From the NCBI RefSeq assembly GCF_003762925.1, contig NZ_RJUK01000002.1, positions 186,001 to 250,000 of the forward strand: 64,000 nt of DNA, in the 5' to 3' direction. This document shows, piece after piece, positions 52,301 to 61,233 of this stretch; the first letter of the stretch is position 1; each line of letters starts with the position of its first letter. The notes under the pieces are model-generated. The model was not told the DNA's origin. It saw only the letters and a program-made list of their open reading frames with translations, and searched no databases. This DNA comes from Marinimicrobium koreense. GTDB lineage: Bacteria; Pseudomonadota; Gammaproteobacteria; Pseudomonadales; Cellvibrionaceae. The position numbers and the translations under genes are program-made.

Positions 52301-53953
52301 CTATGGCTCCGGCCAGTTGGTAAGGTTTGGCGATGACGCTTCGATACTGTTCGGGGAAACGAACAATTGTGTGCTACCACCTTGGAGATAGAACTCGTTT
52401 CCCGAAAATTCTTCGTAGGGCTGACCTGCAGCCGGCCCTTCCCAAGCTTTCAGTCCACCTTCTCCCACAAAATGCTCGACATAGTACCCATTATCATTCC
52501 AATCATCTTTTACAGCGTAGCCTCTGCGCCATTCAGTCTTATTGGCTGGAAGATCATAAGCCCAAAAGCCACCTGCATCGTTGTTCTTTTCATCGACTAT
52601 ACGATAAATCTTAGTACCTTCGGGTATATCGACTGGTTTCGCATCCACAAAGGTATCGTAGGTTTCGTAGCCATCATAGTTCAAGTTTGGCCAGCCCTGA
52701 GCGACCAAATCATCATGACCTGCAGGGGGAGCCTCAAGCCCGGTCAAGTGGTTCGGCATAGGGCCGGTTTCCGCACCCATCGGCTTCCCATCAGCCTGAA
52801 GAGTATAGGGGTCTTCCGGGTTTCCGTCACGGTGATAGCGCTTATGTACTCGGTCACCAGTTTTGGGCGCCTTGACATCGGAATGCGGTTCGTAGGGCAG
52901 CTCGGCCCTGGCTGTGAGTTGAGGCGCTTGGGGCTGCTCGGTAGAAAGGCTGGTTTTCTGATCAACCGGTGCGTCGAACTCTTTCCGGAGCTTCTTTCGA
53001 CGCAGCTGTCGGGCCAGGTTGCGAAACAGGTGGCCGAGGCCGCGCAGTCGGCTGGCATGGCGGAGCTGCGAGGCGGCCTGGGCGACGTTGCCCGCGCCGG
53101 CGGTGAAGAGGGCCAGCAGGGCCGCCAGGACAATTTCAAATACGCCGGCGCCGGCAAACTCGGCCCACTCAACGCTGGATTGATTGTCCGCCATCGCCTG
53201 AGCAAATTCCAGCAGCATCGCCCTGGTGGGTGCATCGTCGGCGATAAAGGCGGCGATGTCGTAGGCCTCGGCGATCAGCCCCATCAATTCCCGCAGGCGC
53301 TCCTCGCTGATATCGTCCGGCTCCACGCCAAATAGGCGGGCGAGGTCTTTCTTTTGTTCGTCCAGCAGGTTCTGGTTGACGCTGTCATACCATTCCGACC
53401 AGGTCAGCTCGCCGTCCTGATAGCTTTGATAGCTGGCCCTTAGGGTATCGCCCAGGAGGTTGGCCGGACTGAGGTAATAGGAGAATTCCGCGACTTTGTA
53501 GGCCGTTTTTCCCACAAACTCAACGAACCCCACAGCGCCATTCCACGCACCACGCCCCACGGCCTGAATGTGTTCAAAAACGCGCTGCGGGCCGCCCATC
53601 TGTTCGAGTTCGCGCTCGTAGGCTTCGGCTTCCAGGCGTTGATCTTCGATGATCTGGTCAAGGACTTCCTTGATCGACGCTCGGGTCGCTTCGATGCGCG
53701 CGTCCAGATCGGGTTCGGGTAATAACGTTACGCGTACATTGCCTGGCGGCAGTCCGGCCAGACACACCTGGCCCTGGTCGTTGAGTCGTCCCACCCAGAC
53801 CATACCGTCGCTGTCGGTCGCCCGGAAATAGCCATACACGGCACGCCCGCTCTGAAAGCGGTACTCCAGTTCCAGCCAGTGGTTATCATCGAGGTCATCG
53901 ATGTCGGGGTCCCGGCCGCCACCGACCGCAACACCTTCGCCGACTTGCGTCAT
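52301..53953 (-). CDS. Putative T6SS effector with C-terminal toxin domain
   Basis: A 550-residue protein. N-terminal beta domain (about 25-80), a helical coiled coil (about 82-125), a helical region, a hydrophobic segment (266-288, VFEIVLAALLALFTAGAG), an Arg/Lys-rich patch (302-326), a variable linker (330-370) and a C-terminal domain (about 370-550). The toxin candidate contains KIYRIVD (Arg451), GGFWAYDLP, EWRRGYAV, GGLKAWEGPAAGQ and EFYLQGGSTQLFV. Its outline resembles NAD-consuming toxins (TNT- or ADP-ribosyltransferase-like) but I cannot assign a family. It overlaps the ketosynthase-like gene by 4 bases and is followed by two immunity-like genes. The C-terminal coding part is AT-richer, as in swapped toxin tips. 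Confidence 0.7.
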   Translation of the reverse strand: MTQVGEGVAVGGGRDPDIDDLDDNHWLELEYRFQSGRAVYGYFRATDSDGMVWVGRLNDQGQVCLAGLPPGNVRVTLLPEPDLDARIEATRASIKEVLDQIIEDQRLEAEAYERELEQMGGPQRVFEHIQAVGRGAWNGAVGFVEFVGKTAYKVAEFSYYLSPANLLGDTLRASYQSYQDGELTWSEWYDSVNQNLLDEQKKDLARLFGVEPDDISEERLRELMGLIAEAYDIAAFIADDAPTRAMLLEFAQAMADNQSSVEWAEFAGAGVFEIVLAALLALFTAGAGNVAQAASQLRHASRLRGLGHLFRNLARQLRRKKLRKEFDAPVDQKTSLSTEQPQAPQLTARAELPYEPHSDVKAPKTGDRVHKRYHRDGNPEDPYTLQADGKPMGAETGPMPNHLTGLEAPPAGHDDLVAQGWPNLNYDGYETYDTFVDAKPVDIPEGTKIYRIVDEKNNDAGGFWAYDLPANKTEWRRGYAVKDDWNDNGYYVEHFVGEGGLKAWEGPAAGQPYEEFSGNEFYLQGGSTQLFVSPNSIEASSPNLTNWPEP

Positions 53954-55044
53954 GCAGCCACTCCTTCAGCCTGTAAGCAGATCGCTCCCCGATAGCTCTG
54001 GTCGGCGGAGCCATAGATGAGGTGGGTATCGTCTCCCGGCAGACTGAGCGCTGTCTGGCCCGCGAGAGCCACCAGTACGGCGCCTGTCGCGGCGCCGATA
54101 TCACCGTAATACTCGGCGGGGTGATGCACCTTGGGATCGTCGAACAGGTGGTGGTTGCGGGTCAGTGCCACACCCAACTCTTTGCCCCAGTAACGTTCGC
54201 CGTTCGCACTGCTGTAGATGTTCTTGATGGTCCGCTGCGTTGGACGCCCCGCCAGGGCCTGCTTGAACGCCTGATCCAGGCCCTCGCCCCGGTAAGGTTT
54301 GTCACTGAACCAGTGCCCGGACTCGTAGCCAAAACCCGGCTCAGTCAGGGCGACGCGGCGGCCATTCTGAATCAGCGCCTTTTCCGGATCCGGCGTCAGG
54401 CAGAGATAACCGGCGGCTTCTCCCGGTGCAAAGGCGTCGCTTCCGGGGTGCGGGCGCAGGTGCTGAGCCGCCAAGCGCTTCTGCCCGTCGAGCATCGCCA
54501 GCAAGGGGCTGAACTGGTAGCTGTCGGCTCCACCGACCAGAACAGCGCTGTGGCCAATGTCGTAGGCATAGTGAAAGGCCAACTTGATCGCCTCAATGAC
54601 TCCCGGACGGCCGACACTGACCGCGCGGGAGCGCCGGGCGTCAATGGCGCCGGGCGCCAATTGTTCGTACAGCGCGGGAAGAAAGCCGTCGCTCAGCCCG
54701 GTGGCGACACCGGGGTATACCTCGGGACCGGCATAAAGCAGGGGAATCGGCGAGCCCGCTGAGACGGGCTGGAGCGCCTGGGCGGCGGCCACCGTCGACA
54801 TTGCCAACATCCGTTGCTCTCGCAGCGTCAGCTCCGGGTACTGCTCCAACAAGGTCGGCAAGAGCGGCAGGGCTTCGTCGGGCACCAACGCCTGAACGAT
54901 CAACCGGCGCTTTCCGGTAAAATAGCTGCTGGTAGCGTAGCGACTGATCTGTGCGCCAGCGGCGGCCCACACCATTTCAGTAGAGCCGCCAATGGCGGTA
55001 ATCATGCCGCTGCCGGCCAGATACAACACTCGGTTCTGGGTCAT
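53950..55044 (-). CDS. Ketosynthase-fold protein of the T6SS cargo operon, catalytically degenerate
   Basis: A 364-residue thiolase/beta-ketoacyl-synthase-fold protein. Aligning with FabF by motif, the catalytic Cys is Ser143 (RAVSVGRPGVIEAI), the first His is Asn281 (YSSANGERYW) and the second His is Asp315 (YYGDIGAATGAV). The fold marker VLVGGADS is kept. It is therefore probably a non-catalytic structural or adaptor protein for effector loading, not a fatty-acid enzyme. It is flanked by overlaps of 4 bases on both sides. Confidence 0.75.
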   Translation of the reverse strand: MTQNRVLYLAGSGMITAIGGSTEMVWAAAGAQISRYATSSYFTGKRRLIVQALVPDEALPLLPTLLEQYPELTLREQRMLAMSTVAAAQALQPVSAGSPIPLLYAGPEVYPGVATGLSDGFLPALYEQLAPGAIDARRSRAVSVGRPGVIEAIKLAFHYAYDIGHSAVLVGGADSYQFSPLLAMLDGQKRLAAQHLRPHPGSDAFAPGEAAGYLCLTPDPEKALIQNGRRVALTEPGFGYESGHWFSDKPYRGEGLDQAFKQALAGRPTQRTIKNIYSSANGERYWGKELGVALTRNHHLFDDPKVHHPAEYYGDIGAATGAVLVALAGQTALSLPGDDTHLIYGSADQSYRGAICLQAEGVAA

Positions 55045-56315
55045 GGCGATTCCTGCCTTCGTTCCATGGAGTACCAGGACTGTTGCGGATCGAGCAACGC
55101 CAACTCCAACGCGGCCGCGGCGCGCTGGCGTTGGGGGCCCTCCGACAGAACCCGCTGTAGATTGGCCTCGGTGACCGGCTCACCCAGCAGGAGCCGTTCA
55201 CCCGGCGGATAACGGTGCTTGATCGTCTCCCAGAATACGGTCAACTTTTCGGTGTTGGGCCAGGGCAAGTGCTCATCGTCATCCATCGGGGGTACCGGTG
55301 TGTCCGGGTGATCCTGTGCTTCAGCGTCATTGAGTTGGGGGAGCTGATGGTGCAGGTCATGAGCTTGCAGATCGACGCCCGTGATCTGGTAGAACGCCTC
55401 GCCCGCCACACGAGCCAGCGACAATTGCTTCATACAGCGAAGCAACCAGGGAACCGCTTCCGGGTCGCCCAGAGCCGCGGTGGCGATCACGGATAGTCGG
55501 GCCGCGTCCGGCGAGGTTTGGCCGAATAGTTGCGCGACCCACTGCTTGGCCTCGGTACTCGGCAACACACGCATGGCCAAGATCAACGCGTCGCACTGCC
55601 GGGGGCCCGACTGCAAGGCAAACGGCATGAGCATTCTCGCTGCTGACCGATCGCCCAACAGAATGGCCGAGCGGCAGGCCTCAAACGTGACCCCCGGCTC
55701 GCCACCCTCGCGCCCTTCCGCCAGGAACGGTGAGAGGTCACGACGCTTGAAAACGCCGACGCAGTGCAACGCTTCACCGTGCAGCAAACTGTCAGCACGA
55801 CAGTCGTTCCGGCGCAGGATCCGGGTCAGAAAGTCGCAGGGGTCCTCGCCACGGGCCCGGCAGGTCGCCAGTGCCAGACGCTTGTGAATGTGCTCCTTAC
55901 TGATGAAAAATTTACGCACCCAGTCGTGGCAGTAACGGCCGGGCAGCCAGGTCAGCGCCGACACCAGCGCGGCGAATCCCGCCCCATCCTGTAACCCCGC
56001 TTCTACCGCTTGCTGAATACACCCCACTTCCAGTGTACGAAACGCCACGGCGGCCGCCGCAAACACCTCACCTGGCCCCGCATGAGCCAGGGCGCTCTGA
56101 CAGGCGGCCCAGGCTCGCTCTGGAGCCTGGGCAAGGGCGAACAGCTGGGCGTCAATACGGCTTTCGAGTTCCGCCAGGTCAGAGGTTTGGTAGTGCGGTT
56201 GAATCAACGCCCGCGAACGCAACAACCAGAGAAAGGCAACCTCTTCAACGCAATCGTCAAACTGTGACTCAAACCCCGAGAACGGATTGGGGAAAGCGGT
56301 AATAGCAACGGTCAT
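55041..56315 (-). CDS. HEAT-like repeat protein (TIGR02270-type) of the T6SS cargo operon
   Basis: A 424-residue all-helical protein with repeated helix pairs (such as LHGEALHCVGVFKRRDLSPFL and ARLSVIATAALGDPEAVPWLLRCM), matching the TIGR02270 family that is found in VgrG-linked operons. The role is probably as a scaffold or chaperone for the effector (inference). The ATG at 56315 is used; the frame extends 87 bases upstream into the DUF4150 gene without support. Confidence 0.7.
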   Translation of the reverse strand: MTVAITAFPNPFSGFESQFDDCVEEVAFLWLLRSRALIQPHYQTSDLAELESRIDAQLFALAQAPERAWAACQSALAHAGPGEVFAAAAVAFRTLEVGCIQQAVEAGLQDGAGFAALVSALTWLPGRYCHDWVRKFFISKEHIHKRLALATCRARGEDPCDFLTRILRRNDCRADSLLHGEALHCVGVFKRRDLSPFLAEGREGGEPGVTFEACRSAILLGDRSAARMLMPFALQSGPRQCDALILAMRVLPSTEAKQWVAQLFGQTSPDAARLSVIATAALGDPEAVPWLLRCMKQLSLARVAGEAFYQITGVDLQAHDLHHQLPQLNDAEAQDHPDTPVPPMDDDEHLPWPNTEKLTVFWETIKHRYPPGERLLLGEPVTEANLQRVLSEGPQRQRAAAALELALLDPQQSWYSMERRQESP

Positions 56316-56322
56316 CCCTGAT

Positions 56323-56706
56323 CTACCCCATGATGTTTTTCTTGTTATGGTAGAGGGGATCACCCATGCGACAGACGTTTTTACCCTCAATTTTGACGTC
56401 AAAGGAATACATCATGTACTCGCACTCGGCCTTGTGCTTACCACTGATGATCCCCTTTTTGACACCGGCTTCATCGCCGGCGCTCTTGCTATAAATGGCG
56501 CCTTTGACCATCGGCATCTGACCGTCCAGCGTGACGGATTTGGGTCCCTTTGCGGTATCCGACGAGCGGCCGATATTCGGGTAGGGAATCGGTACGACGG
56601 AAGACCCCACTGGGGTTTTGCAGACATCGGGAAATACCGTGCTCATGCCGCCACTGCCCTTATGGGCAATACCGCGGCCATTGGCAAAGGTCGTTTGTGC
56701 CATCAT
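56323..56706 (-). CDS. DUF4150 (PAAR-like) T6SS spike-tip protein
   Basis: A 127-residue protein with the DUF4150 features: FANGRGIAHKGSGG, FPDVCKTPVG, PIPYPNIG and ISGKHKAECEYMMYSF. PAAR-like proteins cap the VgrG trimer and carry effectors. It has no C-terminal toxin extension, in agreement with a separate effector gene. It lies between the DUF2169 and TIGR02270 genes. Confidence 0.87.
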   Translation of the reverse strand: MMAQTTFANGRGIAHKGSGGMSTVFPDVCKTPVGSSVVPIPYPNIGRSSDTAKGPKSVTLDGQMPMVKGAIYSKSAGDEAGVKKGIISGKHKAECEYMMYSFDVKIEGKNVCRMGDPLYHNKKNIMG

Positions 56707-56719
56707 TCAATTCCTTTGT

Positions 56720-57715
56720 TTACCGGGGTTGTCGGGTCATTGAGACCGTCACTGACTCCACGCTCAGCACGTCGCGTGGACAACTCAAACTGGCCCGCCA
56801 GGTTAAACTCACTGTGCGCTTGAAGGGCTGAAAATAGAGTGTTTCCAATCGGGCCGACAGAGGCTCCTGACGCCCCCCGTGGTGAGCGCTGACCGAAAGA
56901 GGAACCTCAGGTAACTGTCCGGTCCATGCCCCATCGGGATGCATGCCGGCCAGTTCGAAAGGCTCACCGCCGCGCATCCAGCCCGGGTACACCAGGCCGG
57001 GAGCGGCCACATTAAAAAAGCGCCGGGAAAAATCCTCCGGCGCAAAGGGCGCGCGGCGAAGACGCCACTGTTGATCGTAGGTACCAACGAACCGGGTGCG
57101 CGGTTGCCAGTGCGGCGCCACCGGGCCCAAACCGACCGGCTCGGGGCTATCGTCCCGGTTTCGAAGCAGCGCCTGCGGGTGCTCAATATTCGGCATCAGC
57201 TCCCCATCCACTGAGCGATCAGTGCACTGCGCACTGGCGAATCGTCCAACCGGATTTCGTTCGCTGTAAACCCGCCGACGATCGCCTTCGGCGACCGAGC
57301 CGCCGTACGCCCGCTCCCATGTCAGCGGCATTCGCTCAAACGGGTCGGCCACGGAGATCTGGCCTTGATCCCACCTCCGGTCACCGAACACCATGAGCGA
57401 CTGGCTCACCCGCCCCACCGATACCGTCACTGGCAACTGCCTTACCGGACGCCCGCCGGGCGCCCAGGCGTCACCTTCCACCAGGATATCCGTAGCGGTT
57501 TTCCCCAGGTGAATTTCACTGGGGTAACGCAAACTGGACTCATGCGGCTCGCCGTAATACTCGTCTGCTCGCCACACCGGAACGGGCTCATCGGCGAGCA
57601 TCCAGCCCTCCGTAAAGCTCGCTTTGACAATGACGTACAAGGTCTCCACGCCGGTTTCATCGTTAAGGGCCGTCAGCTCCGCCTCAAAGGGTGTGCGGTT
57701 ATTCAGCTGCAACAT
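56720..57715 (-). CDS. DUF2169 T6SS adaptor protein
   Basis: 331 residues from ATG 57715, starting MLQLNNRTPFEAELTAL. DUF2169 proteins load PAAR-linked cargo onto VgrG. Signatures include YVIVKASF, ADEYYGEP, and ERAYGGSV. The frame is open 132 bases upstream, but that part overlaps the DUF6484 gene and lacks a ribosome site. Confidence 0.85.
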   Translation of the reverse strand: MLQLNNRTPFEAELTALNDETGVETLYVIVKASFTEGWMLADEPVPVWRADEYYGEPHESSLRYPSEIHLGKTATDILVEGDAWAPGGRPVRQLPVTVSVGRVSQSLMVFGDRRWDQGQISVADPFERMPLTWERAYGGSVAEGDRRRVYSERNPVGRFASAQCTDRSVDGELMPNIEHPQALLRNRDDSPEPVGLGPVAPHWQPRTRFVGTYDQQWRLRRAPFAPEDFSRRFFNVAAPGLVYPGWMRGGEPFELAGMHPDGAWTGQLPEVPLSVSAHHGGRQEPLSARLETLYFQPFKRTVSLTWRASLSCPRDVLSVESVTVSMTRQPR

Positions 57716-57726
57716 GATCGAAGCAC

Positions 57727-58275
57727 TCAGTTCATCTGGATGGAGGCACCGAGAATGCGATTCACCCCCTCGGAACGACTCACCAGATGTCGGCCACGCA
57801 GGATGATTTTCCCCGCCTCCGTCAACGTGATGCTGGCAGAACCGCATCGCAACACCAGCTTCTCCTGCCCTTCCATTACCAGGTCGCGCGCCGGTGCGTC
57901 ATCCACTTCCACAGACATCGCTTGCGCTTGCCGGGAACGGGGCTCCGATCTATCGCCCTGCCCGGCCTCCAGAGTCAGTTCTAACGGTGTGTGTACAAAC
58001 CCCATCAGCAAAGGAGTAGTGACTTCACCAGTGGCGTTCTTGACCACGGCCTGACGACCAAGATCCGCGCGCGAGACCGGCAAGGCCGGCAAGGTAACAA
58101 GACTGCACCGCTGCCCGTCGACAACGACGCTTACCTCGGGCGCCCCCTGCTCCGTAAACCCCGCCAGAGTACCCACCAACCAGGCCCCCTCTGGGGCAGA
58201 AAACTGTGGCGCATCGGCCGGCGCGTCCTCGGTGCACCGCACCGGATCTGCCAACTGTTCGTATTCACTCGCCAC
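57727..58275 (-). CDS. DUF6484-like protein of the T6SS operon
   Basis: 182 residues. Its C-terminal part (LRCGSASITLTEAGKIILRGRHLVSRSEGVNR) has the beta-needle repeat style of VgrG tails. It follows vgrG by 24 bases, the usual place of DUF6484. It might extend or stabilise the spike; this is inference. Confidence 0.75.
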   Translation of the reverse strand: MASEYEQLADPVRCTEDAPADAPQFSAPEGAWLVGTLAGFTEQGAPEVSVVVDGQRCSLVTLPALPVSRADLGRQAVVKNATGEVTTPLLMGFVHTPLELTLEAGQGDRSEPRSRQAQAMSVEVDDAPARDLVMEGQEKLVLRCGSASITLTEAGKIILRGRHLVSRSEGVNRILGASIQMN

Positions 58276-58299
58276 ACTGCGTCTCCAAAAAACAAAGGG

Positions 58300-60282
58300 T
58301 TAATTGCTGGTCACTTTGCTGCCCTTGAGCACGACGTTGCCGGAACCCTTGACATTGATATTGGCCCCACTGATCGTGATATCACCGTTGCTTTTCAGCT
58401 GGATCATGGCCGAACCGGTTTTCAAGGTAATTTCATCATCAGCCTGAAGACTGATGGACTTGGCGCTCAAACCATACTGTTTGGTCACCGACTCACGGTA
58501 TTCACCCTCAACGCTTTCGGTCAGGTTATTCTTGACCGAAATCACCATGTTGTTCCCGATGGTTTCGGTGTGGTCTTTCTTGACTTCCAACTGCTTACTG
58601 GCGCCAATGGTTTCCCGGTGATTCTCCCCGACGTCTATCGACTTATCCTTGCCGATGGTCTCGCTCTGATTATTGTTGACGGTTTTTTTCCGATCGTTCT
58701 CAATCAGACTCGTTTCATCATTACGGACCGTTTTCGTTCGGTCATTGTCGACAGTGAGTGTCTGATTGTTTTCGACTTCGACGTCGTAGTCTTTTTCGGC
58801 ATGTAGCAGGATCTGCTCCGCCCCTTTCTTATCCTCAAAGCGAAGCTCGTTGTAATTGTCCGAGGTACCCTTTTGAGTAGAGCGGGTTTTAATCCCGCTT
58901 TGGGTCTTCGAGGTATATACCGGGCGATTCTTCGAGTTGTAGACTGAGCCGGTGACCAGCGGTCGATCCGGGTCGCCATTGAGGAAGTCAACCACCACCT
59001 CCTGACCAATACGCGGGATAAACGAGGCACCCCACTGATTACCCGCCCAGGACTGTGCGACACGAAGGAAACAGGAGCTCTTCTCGTGGCGTTCATCATC
59101 ACGGTCCCAGTGAAATTTGACCTTGATACGCCCCAGCTCATCAATGTAGATTTCCTCTCCCTCCGGCCCCACGACCCAGGCCGTTTCCGGCCCCTTCATT
59201 ACCGGGCGTTGGTGTACGACCTTCGGACGAATAGCGGTGTCTGCCGGAACACAGATAAAATCATTGGTATAAGACTGAGCCTGGCCTTCCCCGGTGGTCT
59301 GGGTGTCCTCCACCACTTCGTGGTGCACCTCCAGGAGAATATAAGCACCTTTCTCCAGGCTCGACTCGTGTTTGGCCAAGGCGAACTTCCCGCCGGCAAC
59401 CATCTGAGGGTAATCCGAAGAACCGGAGACGACACTGCGATCGAGCTCTTCTGCCTGCATCCGAATCCGCGGCACAGATTCCGCGTCACCGGCGTGGTAG
59501 AAGCCGGGGTATTCATAGTGCTCAAACTGACCATTGTGGGCAAAACCGTTCTGCCCCTGGCTGTTGTTCAGCAGGGATTTTTCCGGTGTGCTGAAATCAA
59601 AGTCGTTCAATGTCCATTGGCCGGTGCGGTACTGATACCGGTGTTGCCAGCGATGAATTCGAGCGCCCGGATTGGAACCCGGGGAATACTCAAGCTGACT
59701 CTCGTCCATGGCAGGAAAAGCGCTGGCCTGATCCACCAGAATCAGTTTATGCTTGCCTCCGGCATGCTCGAAAAAGTACGAAATGCCATCTTCTTCCAAA
59801 AGCCGGCATACGAAATGGAGGTCACTTTCGTTGCGCTGCACACAGTATTCACGGGTGCTTCCCGGCTGCGCGCGAAAGTCAAAATCCTGCAACCCCTGCT
59901 CGGAGAAAATCTGTGAAACGATATCTTTCGTTGTTTTATTCTGAAAAATTCGACTGTTGACCGTGTGGCGAAGAAACGAAAACCATGGGCGAAGCACTAT
60001 TTCATAGGTTCTGAGATTATTCCCCTGAACCTCTCCGGCCACAAAACGGGCAATATGTCCGGAAAACTCCCGCCCATTCTCGCTTTTAAGCGATACGTGC
60101 CCCAACTTACCCATGACATCATCAGCTCTGATGTCGAGCTTTTCCGACATCAAAGTGACATGAAACTCAAACAACCCGGACACACTCTCTTTTCCGGAAA
60201 GTCGCTTGACGAGAAAGGTATCGGACCCCAATGAAAAGTCGCTGATGGCGACCTGGCGGTTTTCCTGAGTAAGCTGCCCCAT
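58300..60282 (-). CDS. vgrG: Type VI secretion spike protein VgrG
   Basis: A 660-residue T6SS tip protein: gp27-like N-domain (RLSGKESVSGLFEFHVTLMS, AREYCVQ-type motif YCVQRNESDLHFVCRLLEEDGISYFFEH), OB-fold gp5-like part (GRIKVKFHWDRDD, SCFLRVAQSWAGNQWG, RIGQEVVVDFLNGDPDRPLVTG), and a long beta-helical needle of repeats such as DNDRTKTVRNDETSLIEND. The tail has no enzymatic extension. It is second gene of the cargo operon after hcp. Confidence 0.94.
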   Translation of the reverse strand: MGQLTQENRQVAISDFSLGSDTFLVKRLSGKESVSGLFEFHVTLMSEKLDIRADDVMGKLGHVSLKSENGREFSGHIARFVAGEVQGNNLRTYEIVLRPWFSFLRHTVNSRIFQNKTTKDIVSQIFSEQGLQDFDFRAQPGSTREYCVQRNESDLHFVCRLLEEDGISYFFEHAGGKHKLILVDQASAFPAMDESQLEYSPGSNPGARIHRWQHRYQYRTGQWTLNDFDFSTPEKSLLNNSQGQNGFAHNGQFEHYEYPGFYHAGDAESVPRIRMQAEELDRSVVSGSSDYPQMVAGGKFALAKHESSLEKGAYILLEVHHEVVEDTQTTGEGQAQSYTNDFICVPADTAIRPKVVHQRPVMKGPETAWVVGPEGEEIYIDELGRIKVKFHWDRDDERHEKSSCFLRVAQSWAGNQWGASFIPRIGQEVVVDFLNGDPDRPLVTGSVYNSKNRPVYTSKTQSGIKTRSTQKGTSDNYNELRFEDKKGAEQILLHAEKDYDVEVENNQTLTVDNDRTKTVRNDETSLIENDRKKTVNNNQSETIGKDKSIDVGENHRETIGASKQLEVKKDHTETIGNNMVISVKNNLTESVEGEYRESVTKQYGLSAKSISLQADDEITLKTGSAMIQLKSNGDITISGANINVKGSGNVVLKGSKVTSN

Positions 60283-60406
60283 AGACTTAGCAACCTGTTA
60301 GCCGCGCACCAAACGGCACGGTATCGTTCCTTGTATCCCGCCCTTTGCAAGCGGGACGATGTTCGCTGAGTGGGCCCTGCGAGCTGGCCGCAAGGCCCGA
60401 CCTGAC

Positions 60407-60889
60407 TTACAGCGGCTTCGCAGTGGTCAAGTCGTAACCCACGCGCTGTGGACTAGAGGACTTGTTCGTTTTATCGAAGTCGTTGTAGTTGACCATGATC
60501 TTCGAGAAGCTCAAAGAAATGGTTTCAACCGGGTCGCCATCTTCAGCGCCTGCAATCTGATAACCACTGACCAGGCAGTCTTCTAGTACGTAATCCATAT
60601 ACTCGACGACTTTATCAGCGCCGGTCTGGACGAACTTGATGGTGACTTTCTTGCCTGCGGACCCGGTAACGGCTTCTTTGAAAAGCGCCGTGGCCGAGTT
60701 GTCCGCCACCTTGGTCAAGGTGATTTCACTGACGGTAGGACGAGTGGCTTCGCGGTTGGACAGGTTGCCGGGCTCCATGGAGATGCCGCGACCAACACCG
60801 AAAGAAAGGGACTGAACAGCAATGTGGTCCTTATAACCCTCCGCTGTTACGTTTCCTTTGATGCCTTCATACTCAAGATAAATTGCCAT
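60407..60889 (-). CDS. hcp: T6SS tube protein Hcp
   Basis: A 160-residue Hcp: start MAIYLEYEGIKGNVTAEGYKD, middle SLSFGVGRGIS and tail YNDFDKTNKSS. Hexamers stack into the T6SS tube and carry small cargos. It is the first gene of the island and is preceded by a 344-base non-coding region that must hold the promoter. The gap to vgrG is 124 bases. Confidence 0.93.
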   Translation of the reverse strand: MAIYLEYEGIKGNVTAEGYKDHIAVQSLSFGVGRGISMEPGNLSNREATRPTVSEITLTKVADNSATALFKEAVTGSAGKKVTIKFVQTGADKVVEYMDYVLEDCLVSGYQIAGAEDGDPVETISLSFSKIMVNYNDFDKTNKSSSPQRVGYDLTTAKPL

Positions 60890-61233
60890 TTTTAGTCTCC
60901 TTGCGTTTGCTGTTTATGGACATCAGGCCTGGAAGCCTTCAGACCCGAGCAACTTTCCCTGCCGCTTTACACGCGATAAAAAAAGTACTCGGAATAAACT
61001 TCGCATTCCTGGTACCCGGGACGAATGATAGCCAATTCACTGACCACCAACAACCTGTCTCGCAAAAACAGAATGTTTTTTTTCGATAGCGAGAATCGCA
61101 TCACTTAAATCCTTTAAATATCGGATTTTTGTGTGAACTGGTTCTCCACATTTGCCGTACAAAAAATAGTCTTAAGACCATTACCACGCCAAAGTAAAAG
61201 CTGCCTACCGCAGTATCGTAAAAATCAGCTTCA
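60890..61233. other. 344-base non-coding region upstream of hcp
   Basis: AT-rich stretch between the TonB-like gene end and hcp start on the minus strand. It must carry the hcp promoter. I saw no clear -35/-10 pair, sigma-54 site or terminator; a short TTTTTTT-rich stretch around 61072-61083 is the only notable feature. Confidence 0.35.

Noticed and set aside
53950-55044. Active 3-oxoacyl-ACP synthase
   Set aside because: All three active-site residues are replaced and no fatty-acid or polyketide genes are nearby.
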